Shown here: in pieces, positions 27,028 to 35,173 of the stretch
Numbering within the stretch: position 1 is the first letter of the stretch
How the letters are laid out: each line of letters starts with the position of its first letter
NCBI RefSeq assembly: GCF_030697925.1
Contig: NZ_JAUYOJ010000126.1
Coordinates: 1 to 64,000, forward strand
Direction of reading: 5' to 3'
DNA from: Phenylobacterium sp.
GTDB taxonomy: Bacteria > Pseudomonadota > Alphaproteobacteria > Caulobacterales > Caulobacteraceae
Length of the DNA stretch: 64,000 nucleotides
Made by a program: the position numbers and the translations under genes
Notes under the pieces: generated by a model
The model's database searches: none
The model's input: only the letters and a program-made list of their open reading frames with translations
Told to the model about the DNA's origin: nothing

Positions 27028-28619
27028 TGCGGCGCGGGCGGCGCTGTTGTCGGCTCGGCCACGGTGCGCACCATGTCGCCCCGGTGGTTGTCGACCACAC
27101 GCATCGCGTTGTCGAAGACCAGGGTCGCGCGACGCTGGCCATCGTAGGCGGGCCACGCCGGGATGAGTGCGTTGTTGGGATCTCCGGTCTTGGCGAAAGC
27201 CACGAGCGAGGCGACCATGCGGTCGACCATCAGGCGGCCCTCCGCATGGCCGGAGCCGCAGGCCGGGCTGCGATAGAGGCCGAAGGACGCGTCGAGGTCT
27301 TCCGCGTGGAAGGCGCCGTAGCGACGGTCATAGGCGTCGCTGACCCAGTCCCACTCGTAGAGGTAGACCGGCGCCGCGCCGAGCGCCGCCTTGCGGTGAG
27401 CCTGCAGCAGGGTGACGCCGCGCGTCAGGTCGGTGTAGGCCTTGCCCTGGATCAGGAACGCCGGCTCATCGGGACTCTCCTGGCGATAGGCGGCGAGGAT
27501 GGCCTCCGCGCGATCCCCCCAGGTCTGGCGGAACACCGCCACGACCCCGGCGTCGTCCACATCGAAGTTCTCGAAGAAGTTCGATCGGTCGTGCAGCGTG
27601 GTGCCCACGATCATCGGGATGGCGCCCGACACGGCCGGAGCCGAAGACGCGAACGGCGCCTCGGGCAGCACCTGCCCGTCGACGACGGGCCGGAAATCGC
27701 CCACCGCTGCCTGCGCCTCGAGGATCTCCTGCCAGCTCCGCTTCCGGATATCGACGGCACGGTCGTTGCCGAGCCCCAGGCGCAGCAGCAGCCGCTCGGC
27801 CTGGCCGGCGCCTTCGTCCCGGGTCCAGGCGCCGACCGGCGGCGGCGACTGGGCGACGGCGCGGTGGAACAGCTTCACCGCCGCAGGAGCCCCCATCAAT
27901 GTGCTGACCTTGGATCCTCCGCCGGACTGGCCGAAGATCGTGACCCGGTCCGGGTCGCCGCCAAACCGGCCGATGTTGTCGCGCACCCATTCGAGGGCGG
28001 CGACCATATCGAGGACGCCGCAAACACCGCCGCTGGCGAACTCGGGCCCACCGACCTCCGCCAACGCAAGGTATCCCAGGGCGCCCAGGCGGTGGTTTAC
28101 GGTCACGACCACGACATTCCCGGCCCGGGCAAGCTGCGCCCCGTCGTACATCGGCGCGTTGCCGGAACCGGTCGTCCAGCCGCCGCCATGGAACGCGACC
28201 AGCACCGCCCGGCCGGCTCCGTCGCTCACGCCCGGCGTCCAGATGTTGAGGTTCAGGCAGTCTTCGCCCATCCCGCCGGGACCGACATGGGCGTCCCAGT
28301 TGATCAGCATGGAGTACTCGTAGGCCAGGTCCATCGGGACCTGCGGGGAGACCTGGCCGTAGCCGAAGCAGTCACGAACCCCGCTCCAGGCCGCCCGCTT
28401 CTGCGGCGGCATGTAACGGTTGGATCCTGCCGTGGAGGCGCCGTACGGAACGCCCTTGAACTGCTTGATGTCGCCGTTGGCGATGCCCTGGACGCGCCCG
28501 GCGGTGGTCTCCACGGTCCAGAAAAGCTGGCCGCCCGCCCGCCCCATTCTTGCGGCGGCACCCGCCGCTTCAGGCAACCGGAACGGGTCCTTGGGCGACC
28601 GCTCGGATTCATCCGCCAT
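27024..28619 (-). CDS. Type-B carboxylesterase
   Basis: A 531-residue alpha/beta-hydrolase of the carboxylesterase type B family. Landmarks are GVPYGASTAGSNRYMPPQ, GEDCLNLNIWTPG, the oxyanion loop FHGGGWTTGSG, and the nucleophile elbow VTIFGQSGGGSKV. The catalytic His is probably in GAFHAEDLDASFG. No signal peptide is evident, so it may be cytoplasmic. It lies 39 bp after the TonB receptor and overlaps the BisC-like gene, so the three look like one operon: uptake, ester cleavage, then oxide reduction. Confidence 0.9.
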   Translation of the reverse strand: MADESERSPKDPFRLPEAAGAAARMGRAGGQLFWTVETTAGRVQGIANGDIKQFKGVPYGASTAGSNRYMPPQKRAAWSGVRDCFGYGQVSPQVPMDLAYEYSMLINWDAHVGPGGMGEDCLNLNIWTPGVSDGAGRAVLVAFHGGGWTTGSGNAPMYDGAQLARAGNVVVVTVNHRLGALGYLALAEVGGPEFASGGVCGVLDMVAALEWVRDNIGRFGGDPDRVTIFGQSGGGSKVSTLMGAPAAVKLFHRAVAQSPPPVGAWTRDEGAGQAERLLLRLGLGNDRAVDIRKRSWQEILEAQAAVGDFRPVVDGQVLPEAPFASSAPAVSGAIPMIVGTTLHDRSNFFENFDVDDAGVVAVFRQTWGDRAEAILAAYRQESPDEPAFLIQGKAYTDLTRGVTLLQAHRKAALGAAPVYLYEWDWVSDAYDRRYGAFHAEDLDASFGLYRSPACGSGHAEGRLMVDRMVASLVAFAKTGDPNNALIPAWPAYDGQRRATLVFDNAMRVVDNHRGDMVRTVAEPTTAPPAPQ

Positions 28620-28658
28620 GCTCGACTCCCGATGGCCGCGGGTCGCAGCCGGCCCGCT

Positions 28659-30824
28659 TCAGAAGTTCGCCCGCAGCTCGACCCCGACTTGTCGCGGCGC
28701 GCCCCAGGTCGTGAAGCGAGACCCATTGGCCTGGGATCCCTGCAGCGTGGTGATATATTCCTTGTCGGTCACGTTGCTGCCGTAGACGCGCACCCGGTAC
28801 TTGTCGTCCGGACTGTCCCAGATCATCGCCAGATTGAGGATCGTGTAACCGGACTGTTCGTTCAACGGCCCGCCGAACTCGCGGAAGTGAATCCTGGTCC
28901 GTTGCGCCATGTCCGCCCGGAACGTCAGACGTCCGAACGCAAGGTCACCGGTGCGATAGGAAACGCCCGCGTTCACGGACTCCGTCGGGGCGTCGTTCAG
29001 GCGGTTGCCTGATAGATCCTGCAGGCCGAGCGCCGGCGCCAACGGGTCGACGTTGAGGAAGTCGGTATACTCGGCGTCGAGCAGCGACAGGCTGGCGTTG
29101 AACGTCCAATGGGAATTGGGTTGCCAGAGCCCTTCCACCTCGAGGCCCTTCACGCGAGCCGCCGCGGCGTTGGTGATCTGCTGCGCGAGACCGACCTGCT
29201 GGGCCAGCTGCAGATCGGTGTAGTCGTAGTAGAAAGCCGATGCGTTCAAGGTCACCGTATTGTCGAAGAACCGGTTCTTGATGCCGACCTCGTAGGCGGT
29301 GATCTTCTCGGGATTGTATCCGAGATTGCATTGATTGCGGTTGAAGCCGCCGACCTTGAACCCCTTCGAATATGTCGCATAGACGTTGCTGTTCGTGGCC
29401 AGGTCGTACTGGGCCCCGACCCGCGGCGTGGTCGAGTTGAATTCGATCGTTCGGGTGCGGTTCGCGCAGGTGATCAATTGCGGCGCGCCCACTCCAAACA
29501 CCAGGAAGTTGTTCTGGGTGATCGTCATCTTGTCCTTGGAAACCCGGATGCCGCCGATCAGCCGCAGCCGATCGCTGACGTTCCAGGTGGCGTCCGCGAA
29601 GGCCGCGATGGCGGAGTTTTCCAGCGGCCGGACCTCGAACTGCTGCTGGCTGTTCGGCGGCAGCGGCGGCAGTCCCAGCGGGAAGTCGAAGTGGATGTAC
29701 ACCTCCTGCTCGAAGTCCATGTAGAAGGCGCCGACCACCGCATCCACCGGCCCCAGGCTGCCGCCGACGTTGAACTCCTGGGTGAACGCCGTCGTGAGGT
29801 AGTTTCGATACGGGAGGAACAGGGCCTTGCTGGTTCCATCGTCGTCGCCGAAGTGGTCGTAGCTGTGCCTTTGCCAACCCGTGATCGACTTTAGATTGAA
29901 GTCGCCGATATCCCAGCTGAGCGTCGCGGCCCCGAATGTGAAGTTGATGTCGGTGTTGGTGGGCGTATTGACCGCCGTCCGCCGAGGCTCCTGCGGGGCC
30001 AAGCCCCCGGCGAACGACGGCGGCGTGGGGATTCCGCGCAGGGTGAAGGAATCCCATGGCCCCGACGATTCCAGGACTGCCGCTGTCAGACTCAGCGTGA
30101 GGTTTTCCGTGAGATCCGCATCGACGCGAAGGCGACCGGAAGCGACCTGCCCCTTGATGACGTCCTGACCGTTCGGGAGGACGTTCTTCACGAACCCCTT
30201 GTCCCGGTCCATGTAGTCGAACACGGCCCGGGCGCGGACCCGCTCGTTGACCGGCACGTTGACTACCGCCTGCAAACGGCTCTCGTCATAGGTCGCATAG
30301 CCGGCCTGGACGTAACCCTCGAACTCATCGGTCGGGGCCTTGGTGATGAAATTGACCACGCCCGCATTGGCGTTACGGCCATAGAGCGTGCCCTGCGGCC
30401 CGCGAAGCACCTCGACCCGCTCGAGGTCGATCTGGGCGAGGTCGCCCATGGCGGCGATGGGCTGGTAGACGCCGTCGACGTGAATGGCGACGCCGGGGGG
30501 GCCTGCGGCCACGACCAGGTTCAGCCCGATGCCCCGGATGCTGATGTTGGTGTTTCCTACCAGCTTGCCGACCTGCATGCTCGGGACCATGAACCGCAGG
30601 TCGGACACCTGGTTTACGCCCCGTTCCTGAAGCGTCTGCGCGTTGAGAGCCGTGATCGAGGCGGGCACCGACTGCACGCTCTCCGAGCGCTTCTGCGCAG
30701 TGACGATGACTTCACTGATGTCTACCGGCGCGGACGACCCCGCTTCGGCGAAGGCTGGGACAGCGGCCAGCGGCGCTGTCAACGCGACCGTGGCAAGCAG
30801 CAGGCGGCGAATTGTGGTGCCCAT
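28659..30824 (-). CDS. TonB-dependent outer-membrane receptor, first gene of the S-oxide unit
   Basis: The start is set at MGTTIRRLLLATVALTAPLA, a proper signal peptide; the longer ORF adds 26 residues that run into the operator. The mature protein has the TonB box ISEVIVTAQKR, plug motifs ISIRGIGLNL, VAIHVDGVYQP and RVEVLRGPQGTLYGRNANAG, and a barrel ending GVELRANF. The length is 721 residues. The ligand is unknown but, from the operon, should be an ester and possibly a sulfur or nitrogen compound. The upstream region carries the tandem TTGATAC operator. Confidence 0.92.
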   Translation of the reverse strand: MGTTIRRLLLATVALTAPLAAVPAFAEAGSSAPVDISEVIVTAQKRSESVQSVPASITALNAQTLQERGVNQVSDLRFMVPSMQVGKLVGNTNISIRGIGLNLVVAAGPPGVAIHVDGVYQPIAAMGDLAQIDLERVEVLRGPQGTLYGRNANAGVVNFITKAPTDEFEGYVQAGYATYDESRLQAVVNVPVNERVRARAVFDYMDRDKGFVKNVLPNGQDVIKGQVASGRLRVDADLTENLTLSLTAAVLESSGPWDSFTLRGIPTPPSFAGGLAPQEPRRTAVNTPTNTDINFTFGAATLSWDIGDFNLKSITGWQRHSYDHFGDDDGTSKALFLPYRNYLTTAFTQEFNVGGSLGPVDAVVGAFYMDFEQEVYIHFDFPLGLPPLPPNSQQQFEVRPLENSAIAAFADATWNVSDRLRLIGGIRVSKDKMTITQNNFLVFGVGAPQLITCANRTRTIEFNSTTPRVGAQYDLATNSNVYATYSKGFKVGGFNRNQCNLGYNPEKITAYEVGIKNRFFDNTVTLNASAFYYDYTDLQLAQQVGLAQQITNAAAARVKGLEVEGLWQPNSHWTFNASLSLLDAEYTDFLNVDPLAPALGLQDLSGNRLNDAPTESVNAGVSYRTGDLAFGRLTFRADMAQRTRIHFREFGGPLNEQSGYTILNLAMIWDSPDDKYRVRVYGSNVTDKEYITTLQGSQANGSRFTTWGAPRQVGVELRANF

Positions 30825-30840
30825 TTCTCGTTTCCCCGTA

Positions 30841-30877
30841 GTATCATTATTTGATACGCGTTGTTGTATCTTGATAC
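30841..30877. promoter_or_regulatory. Tandem TTGATAC operator, site a (TonB receptor)
   Basis: The sequence gtatcattatttgatac is followed, after gcgttgtt, by gtatcttgatac. The two ttgatac units start exactly 20 bp apart. The site ends 17 bp upstream of the receptor start codon, suitable for repression. Confidence 0.8.
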
Positions 30878-31049
30878 GACTACATTCCTCCCGTGGGGTC
30901 AAGCGCGCCCAGGTTGCGCCGTGTATTTGGGTACGGTTCGCGCGACTTACGGGGGTTCCGCACTAGGGCGCGACCGTTTCAGCCTGGAGCATCCGCACGG
31001 GGAAAAAAGGCCGACTTAAGCCCACCGCGCCTCCCGACCAGCCGCATCT

Positions 31050-31280
31050 TCAATCATGATCCGGTGACCTCGGCTCCCTAGGCTGAGAGCCGTTGAGCTC
31101 CAGACGCGCCGCCCGCTCGCGGAACGCCGCCTGGTCGCGCTCAGCTTCCATGACGTCAGCTCGCTCGCGCAGGGCCCGGGCCGTGGCCAGCAAAGACTCC
31201 TTGTCTGTACTCAGCGAGATCCAATGCGCAGCCTGGTCCGTCAGATCAGCCAGGCACCTGTAATATTCAGGACTCCGCAT
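31050..31280 (-). CDS. Small hypothetical protein
   Basis: A 76-residue hydrophilic ORF beginning MRSPEYYRCLADLTDQAAHW and containing LLATARALRERADVMEAERD. It is predicted mostly helical and lacks a signal peptide. Short proteins starting MRSPEYYR are frequent in alphaproteobacteria in my recollection, but no function is known to me. It is isolated between the TonB unit and the TauD pair. Confidence 0.5.
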   Translation of the reverse strand: MRSPEYYRCLADLTDQAAHWISLSTDKESLLATARALRERADVMEAERDQAAFRERAARLELNGSQPREPRSPDHD

Positions 31281-31378
31281 TACTGCGTCTCCTATACTAA
31301 CTATATTGTTGGAGATGCTTGGCTCTTTTCCCGCAGTAGGTACTGCGGCATCGGAAATCCCGATTCATCCAGGACCGG

Positions 31379-32293
31379 TCACGATCTAGCGGGGCGTTCA
31401 AGGCCGAGCATCGGCTCACCCACGATCTGCGTGCGATGCATCAGCCGCCGTTGGCGATTGTCGAAGGCGTCGCGGCGGTGCAGGACGCAACGGTTGTCCC
31501 ACATCACCAGGTCACCCACGCGCCAGTGCTGCTTCCAGACGAACCTATCCTGCGTGGCGTGCGCCCAGAGCCGATCGAGCAGCGCCTCGCTGTCCGAGAG
31601 AGTCAGGCCGACGACATAGGCCCCAGCCCGTCTCCCCAGGAAAAGGCAGGGCCTGCCGGTGACGGGATGCACGCTCACCAAGGGGTGGCGCGCGCCTGGC
31701 GTGGCGCGAGGGTCGTCTACCGGCGCATATCCGCTCCGCAGCCGACCCGACGAGTCCCGACTGGCGTCGTGCACGCAGCTCAGCGTCGATATCTGCGCCT
31801 TGACCTCGGTGGGCAGGTCCTCGAAGGCGGCGTACATGTTGGCGAACCAGGTCGAGCCGCCCTCAGGGGGACACTCGATCGCGTAGAGCAGGCTCGCCCG
31901 AGGCGGCGCGGGATTGTAGGTCATGTCGGCGTGCCAGGCCGCCTCGCCATAGCCCAGCGAGCCTAGCTTCCGCCCTTCGACGACGATGTTCGAGATCGAG
32001 ATCACCCAGCGGGCATAAGGCAGCTCGCCGGGGCTTGGCCGATACTGCGGGTGCACGTCGAGTTCGCCGAACATCTGGCTGAACCGCACCAGATCGGCAT
32101 CGCTGAGGCGCTGAGCGGAGAGCCGCAGCACCAGATGCTCTGTCCACGCCTGGCCGATAGCGTCGACCGCCTCGGGGTCGAGTGGCAAGGACAGGTCGAC
32201 CCCGTGGACGTCCGCCGCGAGGGCGGCGCCTGTAGGCTGAATCCAGACCTCGGAAGCTGGCGACCCGCCGTCCATCGTGGCTGTAGGTTTCAT
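31379..32293 (-). CDS. TauD/TfdA-family 2-oxoglutarate dioxygenase, second gene
   Basis: A 304-residue Fe(II)/2-oxoglutarate-dependent dioxygenase. The facial triad is His121-x-Asp123 in AAWHADMTYNP and the distal His in WDNRCVLHRRDAFD. An Arg that binds 2-oxoglutarate is likely in RRLMHRTQ. Members hydroxylate carbon next to a sulfonate, ether or amine and so release sulfite, phenol or similar. The substrate is unassigned. Its start lies 3 bp after the stop of the other dioxygenase. Confidence 0.9.
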   Translation of the reverse strand: MKPTATMDGGSPASEVWIQPTGAALAADVHGVDLSLPLDPEAVDAIGQAWTEHLVLRLSAQRLSDADLVRFSQMFGELDVHPQYRPSPGELPYARWVISISNIVVEGRKLGSLGYGEAAWHADMTYNPAPPRASLLYAIECPPEGGSTWFANMYAAFEDLPTEVKAQISTLSCVHDASRDSSGRLRSGYAPVDDPRATPGARHPLVSVHPVTGRPCLFLGRRAGAYVVGLTLSDSEALLDRLWAHATQDRFVWKQHWRVGDLVMWDNRCVLHRRDAFDNRQRRLMHRTQIVGEPMLGLERPARS

Positions 32294-32296
32294 GGC

Positions 32297-33343
32297 CTAG
32301 CTCCCAGGGAGGTTCGTGCGGGCCTTGGCCGGCCTGCCGAAGGCCTCGCGATGGATCGCCTTCGCTGAGCAGACCGGAAGCGCCCGCCCATTGTGGAGAT
32401 TGAGCCAAAGCCTGAGCAGCAGGCGCTTTCGGCTCGGTTCGGGGAAGTCGACGAACTGAGTCCGCTTGTGCAGCACCATGTAGTTGTCGACCAGCAGGAG
32501 GTCCCCCGGCCGCATGGCGAACCGAAGCGACAGGCCCGGACTCTCGGCGATCCGCTCCACCGTCTCGAGGGCTTCCAGCTCTTCGGCAGGGATCGGCTCG
32601 CCCGTCACCTCGGGCAGGGAACGGATGGATTGCGGGTTGATGCCGCCCGTCAGGCGACCATCGGCGTGGATGTAGGCCGCGTCCCGGACCGGGCCGACCC
32701 GGCCTTTCTCCTCGCCGCCGGGGGCCGTCTCGGTGAGGCGAACGTAGTAGTTGAAGCCGCGATAGAGCGTCTCCAGGACATGGGGGGCTTCATCCAGGAG
32801 GCGGTTGTAGATCGTCATCGTGCTGACGATCTCGCTCTCCCCGCCCTCTGCGGCTGCCCGCACGCACAACAGGGACACCACGTCGGCGACGTCGGAGTGA
32901 AACCGCATCTCCGCGTTGCTCGTGTATCCCCGGGCGTGCGGGTCCTCACCGTAGCGCCCGCCCCGGTCGGTCACCTCGGCGATCAGGTCGCCCTTGGCGT
33001 TCTGCGCGACCATCTCGCCGAAATGCGCGCCGATGACCCAGTACCAGCGGCGGAGCTCGGCCTCGGATCCGCGCGTGTCCAGGCCCCTCATCAGGATGAA
33101 GCCGCGCCCGTTCTCGAGCTCGTCGGCCATACGCGCGATTCGTGCGCCAAAGGTCGGCAGGGGAAGCTCGCCGGGGCCATAGCAGGGCCACTGCGCCGGG
33201 TCCGACGGCAGCCTGTCCGCAGCCCGTCGCAGTTCATCGAACTCCGCCGCATCGACGGTGTCGATCCAACCGCTGGTCTGCTGGAGTTCGGCGCCGTCCC
33301 AGGCCATGCGCGGATCGACGGGTGTCGTCTTGATGTCGGACAT
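32297..33343 (-). CDS. TauD/TfdA-family dioxygenase, first gene
   Basis: A 348-residue dioxygenase of the same fold but a different subgroup. The metal ligands are His149-x-Asp151 in MRFHSDVADVVSLLC and a distal His in LVDNYMVLHKRTQFVD, with Arg in RKRLLLRLWLNLHN. The NLHNGRALP ending is typical of the larger TauD proteins. It begins 58 bp after the operator copy at 33401-33429 and is followed within 3 bp by the second dioxygenase. A two-enzyme oxidation or two substrates are both possible. Confidence 0.9.
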   Translation of the reverse strand: MSDIKTTPVDPRMAWDGAELQQTSGWIDTVDAAEFDELRRAADRLPSDPAQWPCYGPGELPLPTFGARIARMADELENGRGFILMRGLDTRGSEAELRRWYWVIGAHFGEMVAQNAKGDLIAEVTDRGGRYGEDPHARGYTSNAEMRFHSDVADVVSLLCVRAAAEGGESEIVSTMTIYNRLLDEAPHVLETLYRGFNYYVRLTETAPGGEEKGRVGPVRDAAYIHADGRLTGGINPQSIRSLPEVTGEPIPAEELEALETVERIAESPGLSLRFAMRPGDLLLVDNYMVLHKRTQFVDFPEPSRKRLLLRLWLNLHNGRALPVCSAKAIHREAFGRPAKARTNLPGS

Positions 33344-33400
33344 GGGTCCAATCCCGGACGTCAGCAGGCTTGCTCCCGCTGGGGCAAGTCAAGTTCTATA

Positions 33401-33429
33401 TGTTGAACTTCTATCGCACATGTTGATAC
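33401..33429. promoter_or_regulatory. Tandem operator, site e (TauD pair)
   Basis: Reads tgttgaac, then after 12 bases tgttgatac. The ttga cores are 20 bp apart, as in the other sites, but the first half is degenerate. It lies upstream of the TauD pair on the minus strand. Confidence 0.65.
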
Positions 33430-33487
33430 GATGGGCAGGACACGTCAAGCCCGCCGGTTGGCGGGTCGCACGCCGGGGTCGCCGAAA

Positions 33488-34228
33488 TCAGCGAAGGGCC
33501 GCAGAAATCCGCTGGGCTGCGGTCTTGACGAGTTCCGCGAGTTCCGCGCAGCGCCCGTCCTTGTCGATGCGGAACTGCGGGCCGGAGATGCCGACCGCCG
33601 CGGCGGGCGTCCCGTTCGGGTACCGGATCACGGAGCCCAGCCCCCAGACGCCCTCGCGGATCTCGCCGCGATTAATCGCGTAGTCGAGCTCGCGAGCGCG
33701 GGCGAGTTCGGCCTTCAGGCGCTCCGGGTCGGTGATCGTGTTGTCGGTGTACTTAGTGAGGTTCACGAGAACCCGGTCCAGCTCCGGCCTGGGAAGCTGC
33801 GACAGCAGCGCCTTGCCGGTGGCGCCGGCCGCCGCCGGCGCGCGCCCGCCGAGCCGGCTGTAGGCTGCTACCGGCTCAAGGCTGTCGATCTTGTCGATGA
33901 ACACCACCTCGGTTCCGTCCCGAACCGCCAGGTGGACCGTTTCGCGGCACTGAGCGGACAGCCAGTGCAGCGTTTCGTTGGCGCGGCCTCGCAGGTCGAA
34001 CCGCTCGACCACGAGCGCGCCGAGCTCCCAGAGCAGCAGGCTGGGCGTGAAATCCTTGGTGCTGGGGTCCTGTCGGATGTACCCCGCGCTCTCGAGGGTC
34101 TTCAGCGCGCGATAGGCATTGCTCTTCGTAAGATCGAGTTCCGCAGCGACCTCGATGATCCGGACGTTTCGGTTGGCGCGGACCACATAGTCCAGCACCT
34201 GCAACCCTTTCAGCAGCGTCTTGTCCAT
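33488..34228 (-). CDS. IclR-family transcriptional regulator
   Basis: A 246-residue regulator. The N-terminal winged helix-turn-helix is LLKGLQVLDYVV, RIIEVAAELDLTKSNAYRALKTLE. The C-terminal effector domain contains GGRAPAAAGATGKALLSQLP, INRGEIREGVWGLGSVIRYPNG and AAAVGISGP, standard for IclR. IclR proteins usually respond to a pathway intermediate. It sits in the middle of the genes that carry the 20-bp tandem operators and has one in its own upstream region, so it is the best candidate for the regulon's regulator. Confidence 0.93.
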   Translation of the reverse strand: MDKTLLKGLQVLDYVVRANRNVRIIEVAAELDLTKSNAYRALKTLESAGYIRQDPSTKDFTPSLLLWELGALVVERFDLRGRANETLHWLSAQCRETVHLAVRDGTEVVFIDKIDSLEPVAAYSRLGGRAPAAAGATGKALLSQLPRPELDRVLVNLTKYTDNTITDPERLKAELARARELDYAINRGEIREGVWGLGSVIRYPNGTPAAAVGISGPQFRIDKDGRCAELAELVKTAAQRISAALR

Positions 34229-34356
34229 GGATCCCCGCGAGCCCTCCGGGCGAAGCCTCTATCGCTGCCCCGCAGCGTCTTTAGCGCCCGCCTCGCCGCT
34301 TCGTCACGGAGAACCGCGACCGCCGCTTGACCTGCAAGCGTTCCGGTCCGACACTG

Positions 34357-34390
34357 GTATCACAGTATAACTCACAGTATCATTATACGC
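34357..34390. promoter_or_regulatory. Tandem operator, site d (iclR / thiol dioxygenase)
   Basis: Reads gtatcacagtataac tcaca gtatcattatacgc. On the minus strand this gives two tgatac units 20 bp apart. It lies between the divergent IclR and thiol dioxygenase genes, 18 bp before the dioxygenase start. Confidence 0.7.
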
Positions 34391-34408
34391 AACTGGCGAG
34401 GATCGCAG

Positions 34409-35017
34409 ATGGTCGAAGCTGAGCCCACCGAGTTGACGGGCCGCAGACGGCTCAAGGTGTTCCTGGCCGGACTCGCCGCGCAGGTGGCGCAAGCCGGCGA
34501 CGATGAGGCTGCGGTCCTCCGGGGCGCAGCGCCTTGTCTGCAGGCGCTCGTGTCGCACGACGACTGGCTGGATGACGAGTTCGGCGAGCCGGACCCGGAG
34601 CACGGGCGCCAGTACCTCCTTTACTGCGATCCCCTGCGTCGCTTCTCGGTCGTGAGCGTCGTCTGGGGTCCGGGTCATGACACCCCGATCCATGACCACA
34701 CCACCTGGGGTCTCGTCGGGGTGCTTCGCGGCGCCGAACTCGAGGAAACGTTCGCGCTGGAAGAGGGTCGGCCCGTGAAGCGCGGGGAGTCGCGCCTGGA
34801 GCCAGGCGATGTGGTGACGCTGTCGCCCAGGCACGGTGACATCCATCGGGTCCGCAACGCCTTCGACGACCGGGTGTCCATCAGCATCCACGTCTACGGC
34901 GGCGATATCGGAGCCATTCAGCGCCACATGTACTCCGAGGACGGGGAGGTGCGGACCTTCGCCACCGGGTACGCAAATCGCTTCCTGCCGAATGTCTGGG
35001 GCGCAGCTGCGGCATGA
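34409..35017 (+). CDS. Thiol dioxygenase of the cysteine dioxygenase family
   Basis: A 202-residue cupin enzyme. The three iron-binding histidines are His95 and His97 in TPIHDHTTWG and His146 in HGDIHRVRN, matching the 3-His site of cysteine dioxygenase (CDO). Bacterial homologues oxidise L-cysteine, 3-mercaptopropionate or other thiols to sulfinates with O2. The key residues do not let me choose among them. It is followed by the rhodanese-like gene, with another operator copy in between. Confidence 0.9.
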   Translation: MVEAEPTELTGRRRLKVFLAGLAAQVAQAGDDEAAVLRGAAPCLQALVSHDDWLDDEFGEPDPEHGRQYLLYCDPLRRFSVVSVVWGPGHDTPIHDHTTWGLVGVLRGAELEETFALEEGRPVKRGESRLEPGDVVTLSPRHGDIHRVRNAFDDRVSISIHVYGGDIGAIQRHMYSEDGEVRTFATGYANRFLPNVWGAAAA

Positions 35018-35024
35018 ACCGGAC

Positions 35025-35061
35025 GTTTCATTATTTGATACATCATGTCGCATCTTGATAC
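35025..35061. promoter_or_regulatory. Tandem TTGATAC operator, site b (rhodanese unit)
   Basis: Reads gtttcattatttgatac atcatgtcgcatc ttgatac. The ttgatac units are exactly 20 bp apart. It lies after the thiol dioxygenase stop and 112 bp before the rhodanese gene. Confidence 0.8.
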
Positions 35062-35173
35062 TTCCCGCTGATCTGCCTACAAGCGGCGCGGGCATGACGG
35101 AAGCTGGCACAGAACGGCCGAGCGTCTGCCGCGCCATCCGACGGCGCCATCGCGAACCGAACAGCAGGCCTGA

